Shown: positions 35,300 through 47,561 of the stretch, piece by piece
Numbering within the stretch: the stretch's first letter is position 1
How the letters are laid out: every line of letters begins with the position of its first letter
Assembly (NCBI RefSeq): GCF_963082655.1
Contig: NC_081552.1
Coordinates: 66,161,083 to 66,225,082 of the forward strand
Direction: 5' to 3'
DNA from: Stomoxys calcitrans
Taxonomy: Eukaryota; Arthropoda; Insecta; Diptera; Muscidae
Length of the DNA: 64,000 nt
Position numbers and translations under genes: made by a program
The notes under the pieces: model-generated
Told to the model about the DNA's origin: nothing
Seen by the model: the letters and a program-made list of their open reading frames with translations, nothing else
Databases searched by the model: none

Positions 35300-36414
35300 T
35301 TTCACTTTCTGATTCGATTTAGCTATGTCCGTCCGTCTGTCCATGTTAATTTGTGTACAAACTACAGGTCGCAGTTTTCATCCGATCGTCTTCAAATTTG
35401 GTACAGGCATGTTTATTGGTCTAGAGACGAAGCCTATTGAAATTGCAAAAAAAAACGGTTCAGATTTGAATATTGCTCCCATACATATGTTCGTTCGATT
35501 TGCAGTGATAATGCAATAAGATGGTCATTTCTTACCCGAATCTCTCGAATTTCAGCAGGAAGAATTTTCTAATGACTCTCGACATTACTGGTGAATTTCA
35601 TGGAAATCGGTTCAGATATATATATATAGCTTTCACATATATATATATATCGCCCGACTTTCTCTCCTAGAGCCACTGCAAGCGCATTGATATTGACCAA
35701 TCTTCCCAAAACTTCGTACAACGCTTTTCTTGATGACTTCCTCAATGTTTGTAAAGTTTAGTCAAAATCGGTTTACATTTAGATATAGCTCCCATATATA
35801 TGTTCGTCCGATATACAGTAATATTTTAATAAAATGGTCATTTGTTAACCGATTCTCTCGAAATATGGCAGGAAGGATTTTCTCTTGACTCTCAACGTTA
35901 CTTGTGAATTTCATTGAAATCGATTCAATTTTAGAAATAGCTCTCATATAAATATATCGCACGATTTTAACTTCTTGAGTCACAGAAAGCGCATTTATTG
36001 ACCTATCTTGCCAAAAATGTGCAATATGCTTTTTCGACGACTGCCACAATATCTGAGAAGTTTGCTCTAAATCTTTTCAGATTTAGGTATAGCTCCCATA
36101 TATATGTTCGTCCGATTTTGAGAAATACTGCATTAAAGTGCTAATTTTTTGCCGATTTTCCCGTAGTTTGGCAGGAAGTATCTTCTTATGACTCTAGACA
36201 TTACTAGTGAACTTCATAGAATTCGGCCTAGATTTAAATATAGCTGTCATATATGTATAACACCCGATTTTAACTTCTAGGACCACTGCAAGCGCATTTA
36301 TTGACCAATATTGCCAACATTTTACACAAGGCTCTCCTCGGCACCTACCACATTATCTGAGAAGTTTGTTCGAAATCGGTTCCGAATTAGATAAAGCTCC
36401 CATATATTGGGTTG
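35300..36414 (+). mobile_element. Family F HINE-like repeat with dimeric units
   Basis: Begins with a CTATGTCCGTCCGTCTGTCC module. GCTCCCAT motifs recur at 35475, 35788, 36092 and 36406 (spacings 304-314), with an alternate half-unit (GCTTTCACAT, GCTCTCATAT, GCTGTCATAT) between them. The repeat is therefore a dimer of units close to 153 bp. It has TTCGTCCGATTT and TTGGCAGGAAG motifs absent from A and B. TA-dinucleotide runs lie at 35616-35655. Truncated on the right by a MITE. Confidence 0.65.
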
Positions 36415-36416
36415 CC

Positions 36417-36638
36417 CAAAAAGTAATTGCGGATCATTTAGTCGGCGTTGACAAATTTTTTCACAGCTTGTGACTCTGTAATTGCATTCTTTCTTCTGTC
36501 AGTTATCAGCTGTTACTTTTAGCTTGCTTTAGAAAAAAAGTGTAAAAAAGTATATTTGATTAAAGTTCATTCTAAGTTTTATTAAAAATGCATTTACTTT
36601 CTTTTAAAAAATCCGCAATTACTTTTTGGGCAACCCAA
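36417..36638 (+). mobile_element. Mariner-type MITE, copy 1
   Basis: 222 bp with terminal inverted repeats of about 28 bp starting TTGGGTTGCCCAAAAAG, flanked by TA at 36415-36416 and 36639-36640. No transposase sequence. It lies at the border of family F and family E repeats. Confidence 0.9.
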
Positions 36639-36644
36639 TACAAT

Positions 36645-37960
36645 ATCATTTATTTAAACCCAATATTGCCATTGCCCTCAAAATTGGATATCAAATTCGT
36701 TTTCTAATCTCATTTAAACTCCTTATTGCAAAAGTCAGTAAATATATCCGGTTTGGGGTATCGTAAGTCGTAATTGGGTAATCGTAAGTAATTGCGGATT
36801 TTTTAAAAGAAAGTAAATGCATTTTTAATAAAACTTAGAATGTACTTTAATCAAATATACTTTTTTTTAAATTTTTTTCTAAAGCAAGCTAAAAGTAACA
36901 GCTGATAACTGACAGAAGAAAGAATGCAATTACAGAGTCACAAGCTGTGAAAAAATTTGTCAACGACGACTATATGAAAAATCCGCAATACCTTTTTGGG
37001 CAACCCAATGGTTCCACTCTCTTAAAAACCCAAATTGTCTTGGTGAGCAAATATGTCCTATTTGGGGGTTGTTATAGTGGTGCGACGTCCGCTAGACAGT
37101 TGGCCCCTAATGTTGATATCAGATACGTGGTCTACTCCCACATACCTTTAATTTGAGCCCCTTTTCCATAGTCGGCCAACATGACCTGCTTGGCGGGTAT
37201 TTTGGGGGATGGGCGGCCACTCAGTGAGTTGGCCTTGAAAATATATATCGGATTCGTGTTCCACTTCAAAACCCCTCTTATTTGAGCCTCATATTGCAAT
37301 AGTCAGAAAATACTTACTATTTGGGTGTTGGTGTGGGGGTGGGGTGGCCCCATATACACTTTTCCCAACTATTGATATCAAATTCGTGCTTTACTCCCAC
37401 CTTTCGTTCGAGCCCCATATTGCTATGGTCATGTTTTTGGTGAGAGGCGGCCCCCCAAGCACTTGGTCCCATATTTTGATATCAGATTCGTATTCTACAT
37501 TCAAACACCTTTTATTTAAGCCCCATATTCCCATGGCCAGTTAATAAGTCCTGTTTGGTGGGTGTTTTGGGAAAGGGGTGGACCCTCGGAAACGTGGTCC
37601 CACATTTGGGTATCAGATTCGTATTCTACTCGCAAATACCTTTCATTTGAGTCCCATATTGCCATGGTCGGTAAATATGTCCGATTTAGTGGTGTTTTGG
37701 GGCTCGGGGTGGTCCTCCTAACACTTGGTCCGACAATTGGATATCAGATAAGTTTTCTTATCCTAAATACCTTTCATATGAGTCCCATATTGTCGTGATT
37801 GGTGTAAATATATTTGGTAGGATTTGGGGTGGGGCGGCCCCCCTAGGTACCCCATCCGAAATTTGGATACCAAATTTTTATTTTTAGGGTACTATATGAG
37901 AGCACACAAAATTTTTATAAATAAGATTTAATATTTTTAGTTGCCAATTGACCGACACAA
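36645..37960 (+). mobile_element. Family E element, interrupted by a MITE
   Basis: Units marked by AGCCCCATATTGCTATGG (37395), AGCCCCATATTCCCATGG (37520) and AGTCCCATATTGCCATGG (37650), spaced about 125-130 bp. The end near 37900 (AGAGCACACAAAATTT) corresponds to 17080 in the 15288 copy. The CTAGCTGAACC start is missing. The MITE copy at 36773-37008 sits inside it. Confidence 0.65.
36773..37008 (-). mobile_element. Mariner-type MITE, copy 2, inverted
   Basis: Reverse-complement copy of the MITE at 36417-36638, about 135 bp away. The right terminus TTTTTGGGCAACCCAA is intact. The left terminus is damaged (GTAATTGGGTAATCGTAAG replaces the normal end). The two copies form a large inverted repeat that could fold into a hairpin. 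Confidence 0.85.
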
Positions 37961-38019
37961 GCAATAATCTGTTGAAATCATAAAACTAGATTCAGAGCAA
38001 AAATGAACGCAAAGGAAAA

Positions 38020-38327
38020 ACAAGTAAAAGCGTGCTAAGTTCGGCCGGGCCGAATCTTATATACCCTCCACCATGGATCGCATTTGTCCAGTTCTTTTCC
38101 CGGCATCTCTTCTTAGGCTAAAAAGGATATAAGAAAAGAGTTGCTCTGCTATTAAAACGATATCAAGATATGATCCAGTTCGGACCACAATTAAATTATA
38201 TGTTGGAGACCTGGGTAAAATTTCAGCCAATTCGTATAAAAATTGCGCCCATTGGGGCTCACGAAGTAAAATAGAGAGAACGATTTATATGGGATCTGTA
38301 TCGGGCTATAGACCGATTTAGAACATA
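38020..38327 (+). mobile_element. Family A host element, 5' part
   Basis: A complete 5' end (ACAAGTAAAAGCGTGCTAAG, palindrome, TATACCCTCCACCAT), then about 250 bp of body up to GACCGATTTAGAACATAA, where another A element starts. The body continues in phase at 40388 (TAAATACGTTTGTTGATGG). Confidence 0.8.
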
Positions 38328-40387
38328 AAAAGCGTGCTAAGTTCGGCCGGGCCGAATCTTATATACCCTCCACCATGGATCGCATTTGTCGAGTCCTTTT
38401 TCCGGCATCTCTTCTTAGGCAAAAAAGGATATAAGAAAAGAGTTGCTCTGCTATTAAAACGATATCAAGATATGGTCCGGTTCGGACCACAATTAAATTA
38501 TATGTTGGAGACCTGTGTAAAATTTCAGCCAATTCGTATAAGAATTGCGCCCATTGGGGCACACGAAGTAAAATAGAGAGAACGATTTATATGGGATCTG
38601 TATCGGGCTATAGACCGATTCAGACCATAATAAACACGTTTGTTGATGGTCATGAGAGAATCCGTCGTACAAAATTTCAGGCATATCGGATAATAATTGC
38701 GACCTCTAGGGGTCAAGAAGTCAAGATCCCAGATCGGTTTATATGGCAGCTATATCAGGTTATGAACCGATTTGAACCTTATTTGACACAGTTGTTGAAA
38801 GTAAAAATAAAATACGTCATGCAAAATTTCAGCCAAATCGGATAGGAATTGCGCCCTCTAGAAGCTCAAGAAGTCAAATCCCCAGATCTGTTTATATGAC
38901 AGCTATATCAGGTTATGGACCGATTTCAACCATACTTGGTACATTTGTTGGATATCATAACCAAATACTTTGTGCACAAATTCATTTAAATTCGATAAGA
39001 ACTGTGCCCTCTAGAGGCTCAAGAAGTCAAGACCCAAGATCGGTTTATATGGCAGCTATATCAGGTTATGGACCGATTTAAACCATACTTGGCACACTTG
39101 TTGGGTATCATAACAAAACACGTCGTGCGAAATTTCATTCTGATCGGGTAAGAATTGCGCACTCTAGAGGCTCAAGAAATCAAGACCCAAGATCGGTTTA
39201 TATGGCAGCTATATCAGGTTATGGACCGATTTGAACCATACTTGGCACAGTTGTTGCATATCATAACAAAACACGTCGTGCAAAATTTCATCCCAATCGG
39301 ATAAGAAATGCGCACTCTAGAGGCTCAAGAAGTCAAGACCCAAGATCGGTTTATATGGCAGCTATATCAGGTTATGGACCGATTTGAACCATACTTGGCA
39401 CAGTTGTTGCATATCATAACAAAACACGTCGTGCAAAATTTCATCCCAATCGGATAAGAAATGCGCACTCTAGAGGCTCAAGAAGTCAAGACCCAAGATC
39501 GGTTTATATGGCAGCTATATCAAAACATGGACCGATATGGCCCATTTACAATACCAACCGACCTACACTAATAAGAAGTATTTGTGCAAAATTTCAAGCG
39601 GCTAGCTTTACTCCTTCGGAAGTTAGCGTGCTTTCGACAGACAGACGGACGGACGGACGGACGGACGGACGGACAGACGGACGGACGAACGGACAGACGG
39701 ACGGACATGGCTAGATCGACATAAAATGTCGCGACGATCAAGAATATATATATATGACAGCTATATCAGGTTATGGACCGATTTCAACCATACTTGGTAC
39801 ATTTGTTGGATATCATAACCAAATACTTTGTGCACAAATTCATTTAAATTCGATAAGAACTGTGCCCTCTAGAGGCTCAAGAAGTCAAGACCCAAGATCG
39901 GTTTATATGGCAGCTATATCAGGTTATGGACCGATTTAAACCATACTTGGCACACTTGTTGGGTATCATAACAAAACACGTCGTGCGAAATTTCATCCCA
40001 ATCGGATAAGAAATGCGCACTCTAGAGGCTCAAGAAGTCAAGACCCAAGATCGGTTTATATGGCAGCTATATCAAAACATGGACCGATATGGCCCATTTA
40101 CAATACCAACCGACCTACACTAATAAGAAGTATTTGTGCAAAATTTCAAGCGGCTAGCTTTACTCCTTCGGAAGTTAGCGTGCTTTCGACAGACAGACGG
40201 ACGGACGGACGGACGGACGGACGGACGGACGGACGGACGGACAGACGGACGGACATGGCTAGATCGACATAAAATGTCGCGACGATCAAGAATATATATA
40301 CTTTATGGGGTCTCAGACGAATATTTCGAGTAGTTACAAACAGAATGACGAAATTAGTATACCCCCCATCTTATGGTGGAGGGTATA
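38328..40387 (+). mobile_element. Family A HINE nested insertion, copy 3 of the 3'-module-duplicated type
   Basis: Inverted counterpart of 1-2230: positions pair by subtraction from about 40552, drifting by 8 at the microsatellites. It has the same second 3' module in its interior (39634-39760) fused through TATATA to a tandem unit. The 5' terminus lacks a few bases (reads ACATAAAAAGCGTGC). Its presence at a separate site inside a different host shows that the rearranged form is mobile or was copied after it formed. Confidence 0.85.
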
Positions 40388-41581
40388 ATAAATACGTTTG
40401 TTGATGGTCATGAGAGGATCCGTCGTACAAAATTTCAGGCATATCGGATAATAATTGCGACCTCTAGGGGTCAAGAAGTCAAGATCCCAGATCGGTTTAT
40501 ATGGCAGCTATATCAGGTTATGAACCGATTTGAACCTTATTTGACACAGTTGTTGAAAGTAAAAATAAAATACGTCATGCAAAATTTCAGCCAAATCGGA
40601 TAGGAATTGCGCCCTCTAGAAGCTCAAGAAGTCAAATCCCCAGATCTGTTTATATGACAGCTATATCCGGTTATGGACCGATTTCAACTATACTTGGCAC
40701 AGTAAATGGATATCATGACGAAATACTTCGTGCAAAACCTCATTCAAATCGGATAAGAATTGTGCCCTCTAGAGGCTCAAGGAATCAAGACCCAAGATCG
40801 GTTTATATGGCAGCTATATCAGGTTATGAACCGATTTAAACCATACATGGCACAGTTGTTGGGTATCATAGCAAAACACGTCGTGCGAAATTTCATTCCA
40901 ATCGGATAAGAATTGCGCACTCTAGAGGCTCAAGAAGTCAAGACCCAAGATCGGTTTATATGGCAGCTATATCAGGTTATGGACCGATTTGAACCATACT
41001 TGGCACAGTGGTTGGATATCATAACAAAACACGTTGTGCAAAATTTTATTCTGATCGGATAAGAATTGAGCACGCTAGAGGCTCAAGAAGTCAAGACCCA
41101 AGATCGGTTTATATGGCAGCTATATCAGGTTATGGACCGATTTGAACCATACTTGGCACAGTTGTTGGATATCATAACAAAACACGTCGTGCAAAATTTC
41201 ATTCTGATCGGATAAGAATTGCGCACTCTAGAGGCTCAAGAAGTCAAGACCCAAGATCGGTTTATATGGCAGCTATATCAAAACATGGACCGATATGGCC
41301 CATTTACAATACCAACCGACCTACGCTGATAAGAAGTATTTGTGCAAAATTTCAAGCGGCTAGCTTTACTCCTTCGGAAGTTAGCGTGCTTTCGACAGAC
41401 AGACGGACGGACGGACGGACGGACGGACGGACGGACAGACGGACGGACATGGCTAGATCGACATAAAATGTCGCGACGGTCAAGAATATATATACTTTAT
41501 GGGGTCTCAGACGAATATTTCGAGTAGTTACAAACAGAATGACGAAATTAGTATACCCCCCATCTTATGGTGGAGGGTATA
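40388..41581 (+). mobile_element. Family A host element, 3' part
   Basis: Continues the element begun at 38020. It has about six units, an (ACGG)n tract at about 41397-41450 and a complete 3' hairpin ending at 41581, with the next element's 5' end attached directly. Confidence 0.8.
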
Positions 41582-44211
41582 ATAAGTAAAATCGTGCTAA
41601 GTTCGGCCGGGCCGAATTTTATATACCCTCCACCATGGATCGCATTTGTCGAGTTCTTTTCCCGGCATCTCTTCTTAGGCAAAAAAGGATATAAGAAAAG
41701 AGTTGCTCTGCTATTAAAACGATATCAAGATATGGTCCGGTTCGGACCACAATTAAATTATATGTTGGAGACCTGTGTAAAATTTCAGCCAATTCGTATA
41801 AGAATTGCGCCCATTGGGGCTCACGAAGTAAAATAGAGAGAACGATTTATATGGGATCTGTATCGGGCTATAGACCGATTCAGACCATAATAAACACGTT
41901 TGTTGATGGTCATGAGAGGATCCGTCGTACAAAATTTCGAGCATATCGGACAATAATTGCGACCTCTAGGGGTCAAGAAGTCAAGATCCCAGATCGGTTT
42001 ATATGGCAGCTATATCATGTTATGAACCGATTTGAACCTTATTTGACATAGTTGTTGAAAGTAAAAATAAAATACGCCATGCAAAATTTTAGCCAAATCC
42101 GATAGGAATTGCGCCCTCGAAAAGCTCAAGAAGTAAAATCTCCAGATCTTTTTATGTGACAGCTATATCAGGTTATGGACGGATTTCAACCATACTTGGC
42201 ACAGTTGTTGGATATCATAACGAAATACTTCGTGCAAAAATTCATTCATATCGGATAAGAATTGTGCCCTCTAGAGGCTCAAGAAGTCAAGACCCCAGAA
42301 CGGTTTATATGGCAGCTATATCAGGATATGGACCGATTTGAACCATACTTGACACAGTTTTTGGATATAATAACAAAACACGTCGTGCAAAATTTCATTC
42401 TGATTGGATAAGAATTGCGCACGCTAGAGACTCAAGAAGTCAAGACCCAAGATCGGTTTATATGGCAGCTATATCAGGTTATGAACCGATTTGAACTATA
42501 CTTGGCGCAGTTGTTGGATATCATAACAAAACACGTCGTGCAAAATTTCATTCCAATCGGATAAGAATTGCGCACTCTAGAGGCTCAAGAAGTCAAGACC
42601 CTAGATCGGTTTATATGGCAGCTATATCAGGTTATGGACCGATTTGAACCATACTTGACACAGTTCCAATCGGATAAGAATTGCGCACTCTAGAGGCTCA
42701 AGAAGTCAAGACCCCAGATCGGTTTATATGGCAGCTATATGAGGTTATGGACCGATTGGAACCACATTTGACACAGTTGTTGGATATAATAACAAAACAC
42801 GTCGTGCAAAATTTCATTCTGATCGGATTAGAATTGCGCACGCTAGAGGCTCAAGAAGTCAAGACCCAAGATCGGTTTATATGGCAGCTATATCAGGTTA
42901 TGAACCGATTTGAACTATACTTGGCGCAGTTGTTGGATGTCATAACAAAATACTACGTGCCAAAATTCATTCAAATCGGATAAGAATTGCGCACTCTAGA
43001 GGCTCAAGAAATCAAGACCCAAGATCGGTTTATATGGCAGCTATATCAAAACATGGACCGATATAAACCATACTTGGCACAGTTGTTGGATATCATAGCA
43101 AAACACGTCGTACAAAATTTCATTCCAATCGGATAAGAATTGGGCACTCTAGAGGCTCAAGAAGTCAAGGCCCAAGATCTGTTTATATGGCAGCTATATC
43201 AGGTTATAAACCGATTTGAACCATACTTGGCACAGTTGTTGGATATAATAACAAAACACGTCGTGCAGAATTGAATTTAAATCGGATAAGAATTGCGCAC
43301 TCTAGAGGCTCAAGAAGTCAAGATCCAAGATCGGTTTATAAGGCAGCTTAATCAAGTTATCGACCAATTTGAACCATACTTGGCACAGTTGTTGGAAGTC
43401 ATAACAAAACACGTCGTGCAAAATTTCATTCCTATCGGATAAGCATTGCACACTCTAGAGGCTCAAGAAGTCAAGACCCAAAATCGGTTTATATGGCAGC
43501 TATATCAGGTTATAGACCGATTTGAACCATACTTAGCACAGTTGTTGGATATCGTAACAAAACACGTCGTGCAAAATTTCATTCCAATCGGATAAGAATT
43601 GCGCACTCTAGAGACTCAAGGAGTCAAGACCCAAGATTGGTTTATATGGCAGCTATATAAGGTTATGGACCAATTTGAACTATACTTGGCACAGTTGTTG
43701 GATATCATAACAAAACACGTCGTGCAAAATTTCATATCAGTCGGATAAGAATTGCGCACTCTAGAGGTTTAAGAAGTCAAGACCCTAGATCGGTTTATAT
43801 GGCAGCTATATCAGGTTATGGACCGATTTGAACCATACTTGACACAGTTGTTGGATATCATAGCAAAACACGGATCGGATAAGAATTGCGCACTCTAGAG
43901 GCTCAAGAAGTCAAGACCCAAGATCGGTTTATATGGCAGCTATATCAAAACATGGACCGATATGGCCCATTTACAATACCAACCGACCTATACTAATAAG
44001 AAATATTTTTGCAAAATTTCAAGCGGCTAGCTTTACTCCTTCGGAAGTTAGCGTGCTTTCGACAGACAGACGGACGGACATGGCTAGATCGATATAAAAT
44101 GTCGCGACGATCAAGTATATATATACTTTATGGGGTCTCAGACGAATATTTCGAGTAGTTACAACAGAATGACGAAATTAGTATACCCTCCATCTTATGG
44201 TGGAGGGTATA
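41582..44211 (+). mobile_element. Family A HINE, complete, longest tandem array
   Basis: The 5' end ATAAGTAAAATCGTGCTAAG is at 41582 and the 3' hairpin at 44211. At 2630 bp it is the longest uninterrupted element, because it has about a dozen units. The (ACGG) tract is minimal (44070-44080), so element length here comes from the units and not from the microsatellite. Confidence 0.85.
42309..43950 (+). repeat. 153-bp tandem array
   Basis: ATGGCAGCTATAT (or its variant) starts at 42309, 42462, 42615, 42728, 42881, 43034, 43187, 43340, 43493, 43646 and 43799. All steps are exactly 153 bp except one of 113 bp, which is a 40-bp deletion. Units differ by scattered substitutions, yet almost no small indels are present. 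Each contains GATCGGTTTATATGGCAGC, GGACCGATTTG, CACGTCGTGCAAAATTTC and GGCTCAAGAAGTCAAGACCC. Confidence 0.95.
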
Positions 44212-45944
44212 ACAAGTAAAAGCGTGCTAAGTTCGGCCGGGCTGAATCTTACATACCCTCCACCATGGATCGCATTTGCCGAGTTCTTCTCCCGGCATTT
44301 CTTCTTAGGCAAAAAAGGATATAAGAAAAGATTTCCTCTGCTATTATTATATTATTACATGTTGGAGACCTGTGTAAAATTTCAGCCAATTCGTATAAGA
44401 ATTGCGCCCATTGGGGCTCACGAAGTAAACAAGAGAGATCGATTTATATGGGAGCTGTATGGGGCTATAGACCGATTCAGATCATAATAAACACGTACGT
44501 TGATGGTCATGAGAGGATCCGTAGTACATAATTTCAGGCAAATCGGATAATAATTGCGACCTCTAGAGGCTCAAGAAGTCAAGATCCCAGATCGGTTTAT
44601 ATGGCAGCTATATCAGGTTATGAACCGATGTGAACCATACTTGGCACAGTTGTTGGATATCATAACGAAACACGTCGTGCAATATTTATTCCAATCGGAA
44701 AAGAATTGCGCACTCTAGAGGCTCAAGAAGTCAAGACCAAAGATCCGTTGATATGACAGCTATATGAGGTTATGAACCGATTTGAACCATACTTGGCACA
44801 GTTTTTGGATATCGTAACAAAACACGTCGTGCAAAATTTCATTTCAATCGGATAAGAATTGCGCAGTCTAGAGGCTCAAGAAGTCAAGACCCAAGATCGG
44901 TTTATATGGCAGCTATATAAGGTTATGGACCGATTTGAACCATACTTGGCACAGTTGTTGGATATAATAACAAAACAAGTCGTGCAAAATTTCATTCTGA
45001 TCGGATAAGAATTGCGCACGCTAGAGGCTCAAGAAATCAAGAGCCAAGATCGGTTTATATGGCAGCTATATCAGGTTATGGACCGATTTCAACCATACTT
45101 GGCACAGTTATTGGATATAATAATAAAACACGTCGTGCAAAATTTCATTCTGATCGGATAAGAATTGCGCACGCTAGAGGCTCAAGAAATCAAGACCCAA
45201 GATCGGTTTATATGGCAGCTATATCAGGTTATGGACCCATTTGAACTATACTTGGCACAGTTGTTGGATATCATAACAAAACACGTTGTGCATAATTTCA
45301 TATCAATCGGATAAGAATTGCGCACTCTAGAGGTTTAAGAAGTCAAGACCCTAGATCGGGTTATATGGCAGCTATATCAGGTTATGGACCGATTTGAGCC
45401 ATACTTGGCACAATTGTTGGATATAATAACAAAACACGTCGTGCAAAATTTTATTCTGATCGGAAAAGAATTGCGCACGCTAGAGGCTCAAGAAATCAAG
45501 ACCCAAGATCGGTTTATATGGCAGCTATATCAGGTTATGAACCGATTTGAACTATACTTGGCGCAGTTGTTGGATATCATAACAGAACACGTCGTGCAAA
45601 ATTTCATTCTAATCGGATAAGAATTGCACACTCTAGAGGCCCAAGAAGTCAAGACCCAAGATCGGTTTATATGGCAGCTATAACAAAACATGGACCGATA
45701 TACACTAATAAGAAGTATTTGTGCAAAATTTCAAGCGGCTAGCTTTACTCCTTCGGAAGTTAGCGTGCTTTCGACAGACAGACGGACGGACGGACGGACA
45801 GACGGACGGACATGGCTAGATCGACATAAAATGTCACGACGATCAAGAATATATATACTTTATGGGGTCTCAGACGAATATTTCGAGTAGTTACAAACAG
45901 AATGACGAAATTAGTATACCCCCCATCTTATGGTGGAGGGTATA
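44212..45944 (+). mobile_element. Family A HINE, complete, attached to the previous element
   Basis: The 5' end follows the preceding hairpin without a spacer (GGGTATA then ACAAGTAAAAG). The 5' region carries diagnostic variants GGCCGGGCTGAATCTTACAT and a deletion giving TATTATTATATTATTACATG, both shared with the element at 47562. The 3' hairpin ends at 45944. Confidence 0.85.
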
Positions 45945-46125
45945 ATAATTCATCAAAATACTGAAGTTGATGCGCGAAAAAACGATTACTATAAAGTTAA
46001 GATATTCGCAACGACAAAAACCTTTTGAAGGCTTTGAAAGATCATGATCGGCCTATAGTTAGTGTGCTGTCAAGCAATACAAAATTCGGCTCTGACTTTA
46101 TGACCAAATGTTACCACAATTTAAA
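45945..46125. other. Unique spacer between elements
   Basis: About 180 bp of non-HINE sequence. It is the only sizeable gap in the 38020-49744 array. Confidence 0.5.
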
Positions 46126-47561
46126 ACAAGTAAAAAGGCGTTAAGTTCGGCCGGGCCGAACTTTGGATACCCACCACCTCGGGTATATATATAAACCACC
46201 TTTCGTCAAATCCGGGGAAAAATGCATACCTTATGACCCCTAGCAGCTATATAGGAATATGTTCCGATTTGGACCAAATACTAATAAATACAAGTCATTG
46301 TTCATCTGTCTAAAACAAAATTTTGCTCTTTTTAGTAGCTATATCTAAAAATAAACCGCTCTGAACCATAAACGACACGGACGTCGAAAAGCCTAGCATA
46401 CGTCACAGTGTCAAATTTTAGTGAAATCGGATTATAAAAGCGCCTTTTATTGGGCCAAGGCTTTTCATCGAGATATCGGTCTGGACCGATTTCGACCAAG
46501 TTGCAGATACATGTCGAAGAGCCTAACACAACTCACTGTCCCAAATTTCGGCGAAATCGGACAATAAATGCGCCTTTTATGGCCACAAAACCTTAAATCA
46601 AGAGATCGGTCTATATTACAGCTATATCCAAATCTGGACCGATCTGAGCCAAATTGAAAAATAATATCGAAAGTTTTATCACAACTCACTGTCCCAAATT
46701 TCGGCGACATCGGCCAATAAATGAGCCTTTTATGGGCTCAAAACCTTAAATCGAGAGATCGGTCTATATAGCAGCTATATCCGAATCTAAACCCTAAATC
46801 GGAGGATCGGTCTATATGGCAGCTATATCCAAAACTGGGCTGATCTGGGCCAAACTGGCAAAGGATGTCGAAGGGCCTGAGACAACTCACTGTCTCAAAT
46901 TTCATCAAAATCGGACAATTAATCTGGCTTTTACGGGTCTAAGACCCTAAATCGGAGGATCGGTCTATATGGCAGCTATATCCAAAACTGGACCGATCTG
47001 GGCCAAACTGGCGAGGGATGTCGAAGGGCCTAAGACAACTCACTGTCCGAAATTTCAGCAAAATCGGATAATAAATGTGGCTTTTATGGGCCAAAGACCC
47101 TGAATCGGAGGATCGGTCTAAATGGCAGCTATATCCAAAACTGGACCGATCTGAACCAAATTGGAGAAGGATGTCGAAGGGCCTAAGACAACTCACTGTC
47201 CAAAATTTCAGCAAAATCGGATAATAAATGTGGCTTTTATGGGCCTAAGATCCTAAATCGGCGGATCGGTCTATATGGGGGCTATATCTAGATATAGTCC
47301 GATTTGGCCCATCTTCGAACTTTACCTGCTTATGGACAAAAAAAGAATATGTGGAAAGTTTCAGCTCAATATCTCAATTTTTGAAGACTGTAGCTTGATT
47401 TAAACAGACAGACGGACAGACGGACGGACATGTCTAGATCGTCTTAGATTTTTACGGTGATCAAGAATACATATACTTTATAGGGTCGGAAATGGATATT
47501 TCGATGTGTTGCAAACGGAATGACAAAATGAATATACCCCCATCCTTCGGTGGTGGGTATA
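46126..47561 (+). mobile_element. Family B HINE, complete, long
   Basis: The 5' end is at 46126 and the 3' end GGTGGTGGGTATA at 47561. Unit landmarks TCTATATGGCAGC at 46811, 46964 and 47117 (the last with one change) are exactly 153 bp apart. A (ACGG/ACAG) block lies at about 47404-47429. The next family A element is attached directly to its 3' end. Confidence 0.9.
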
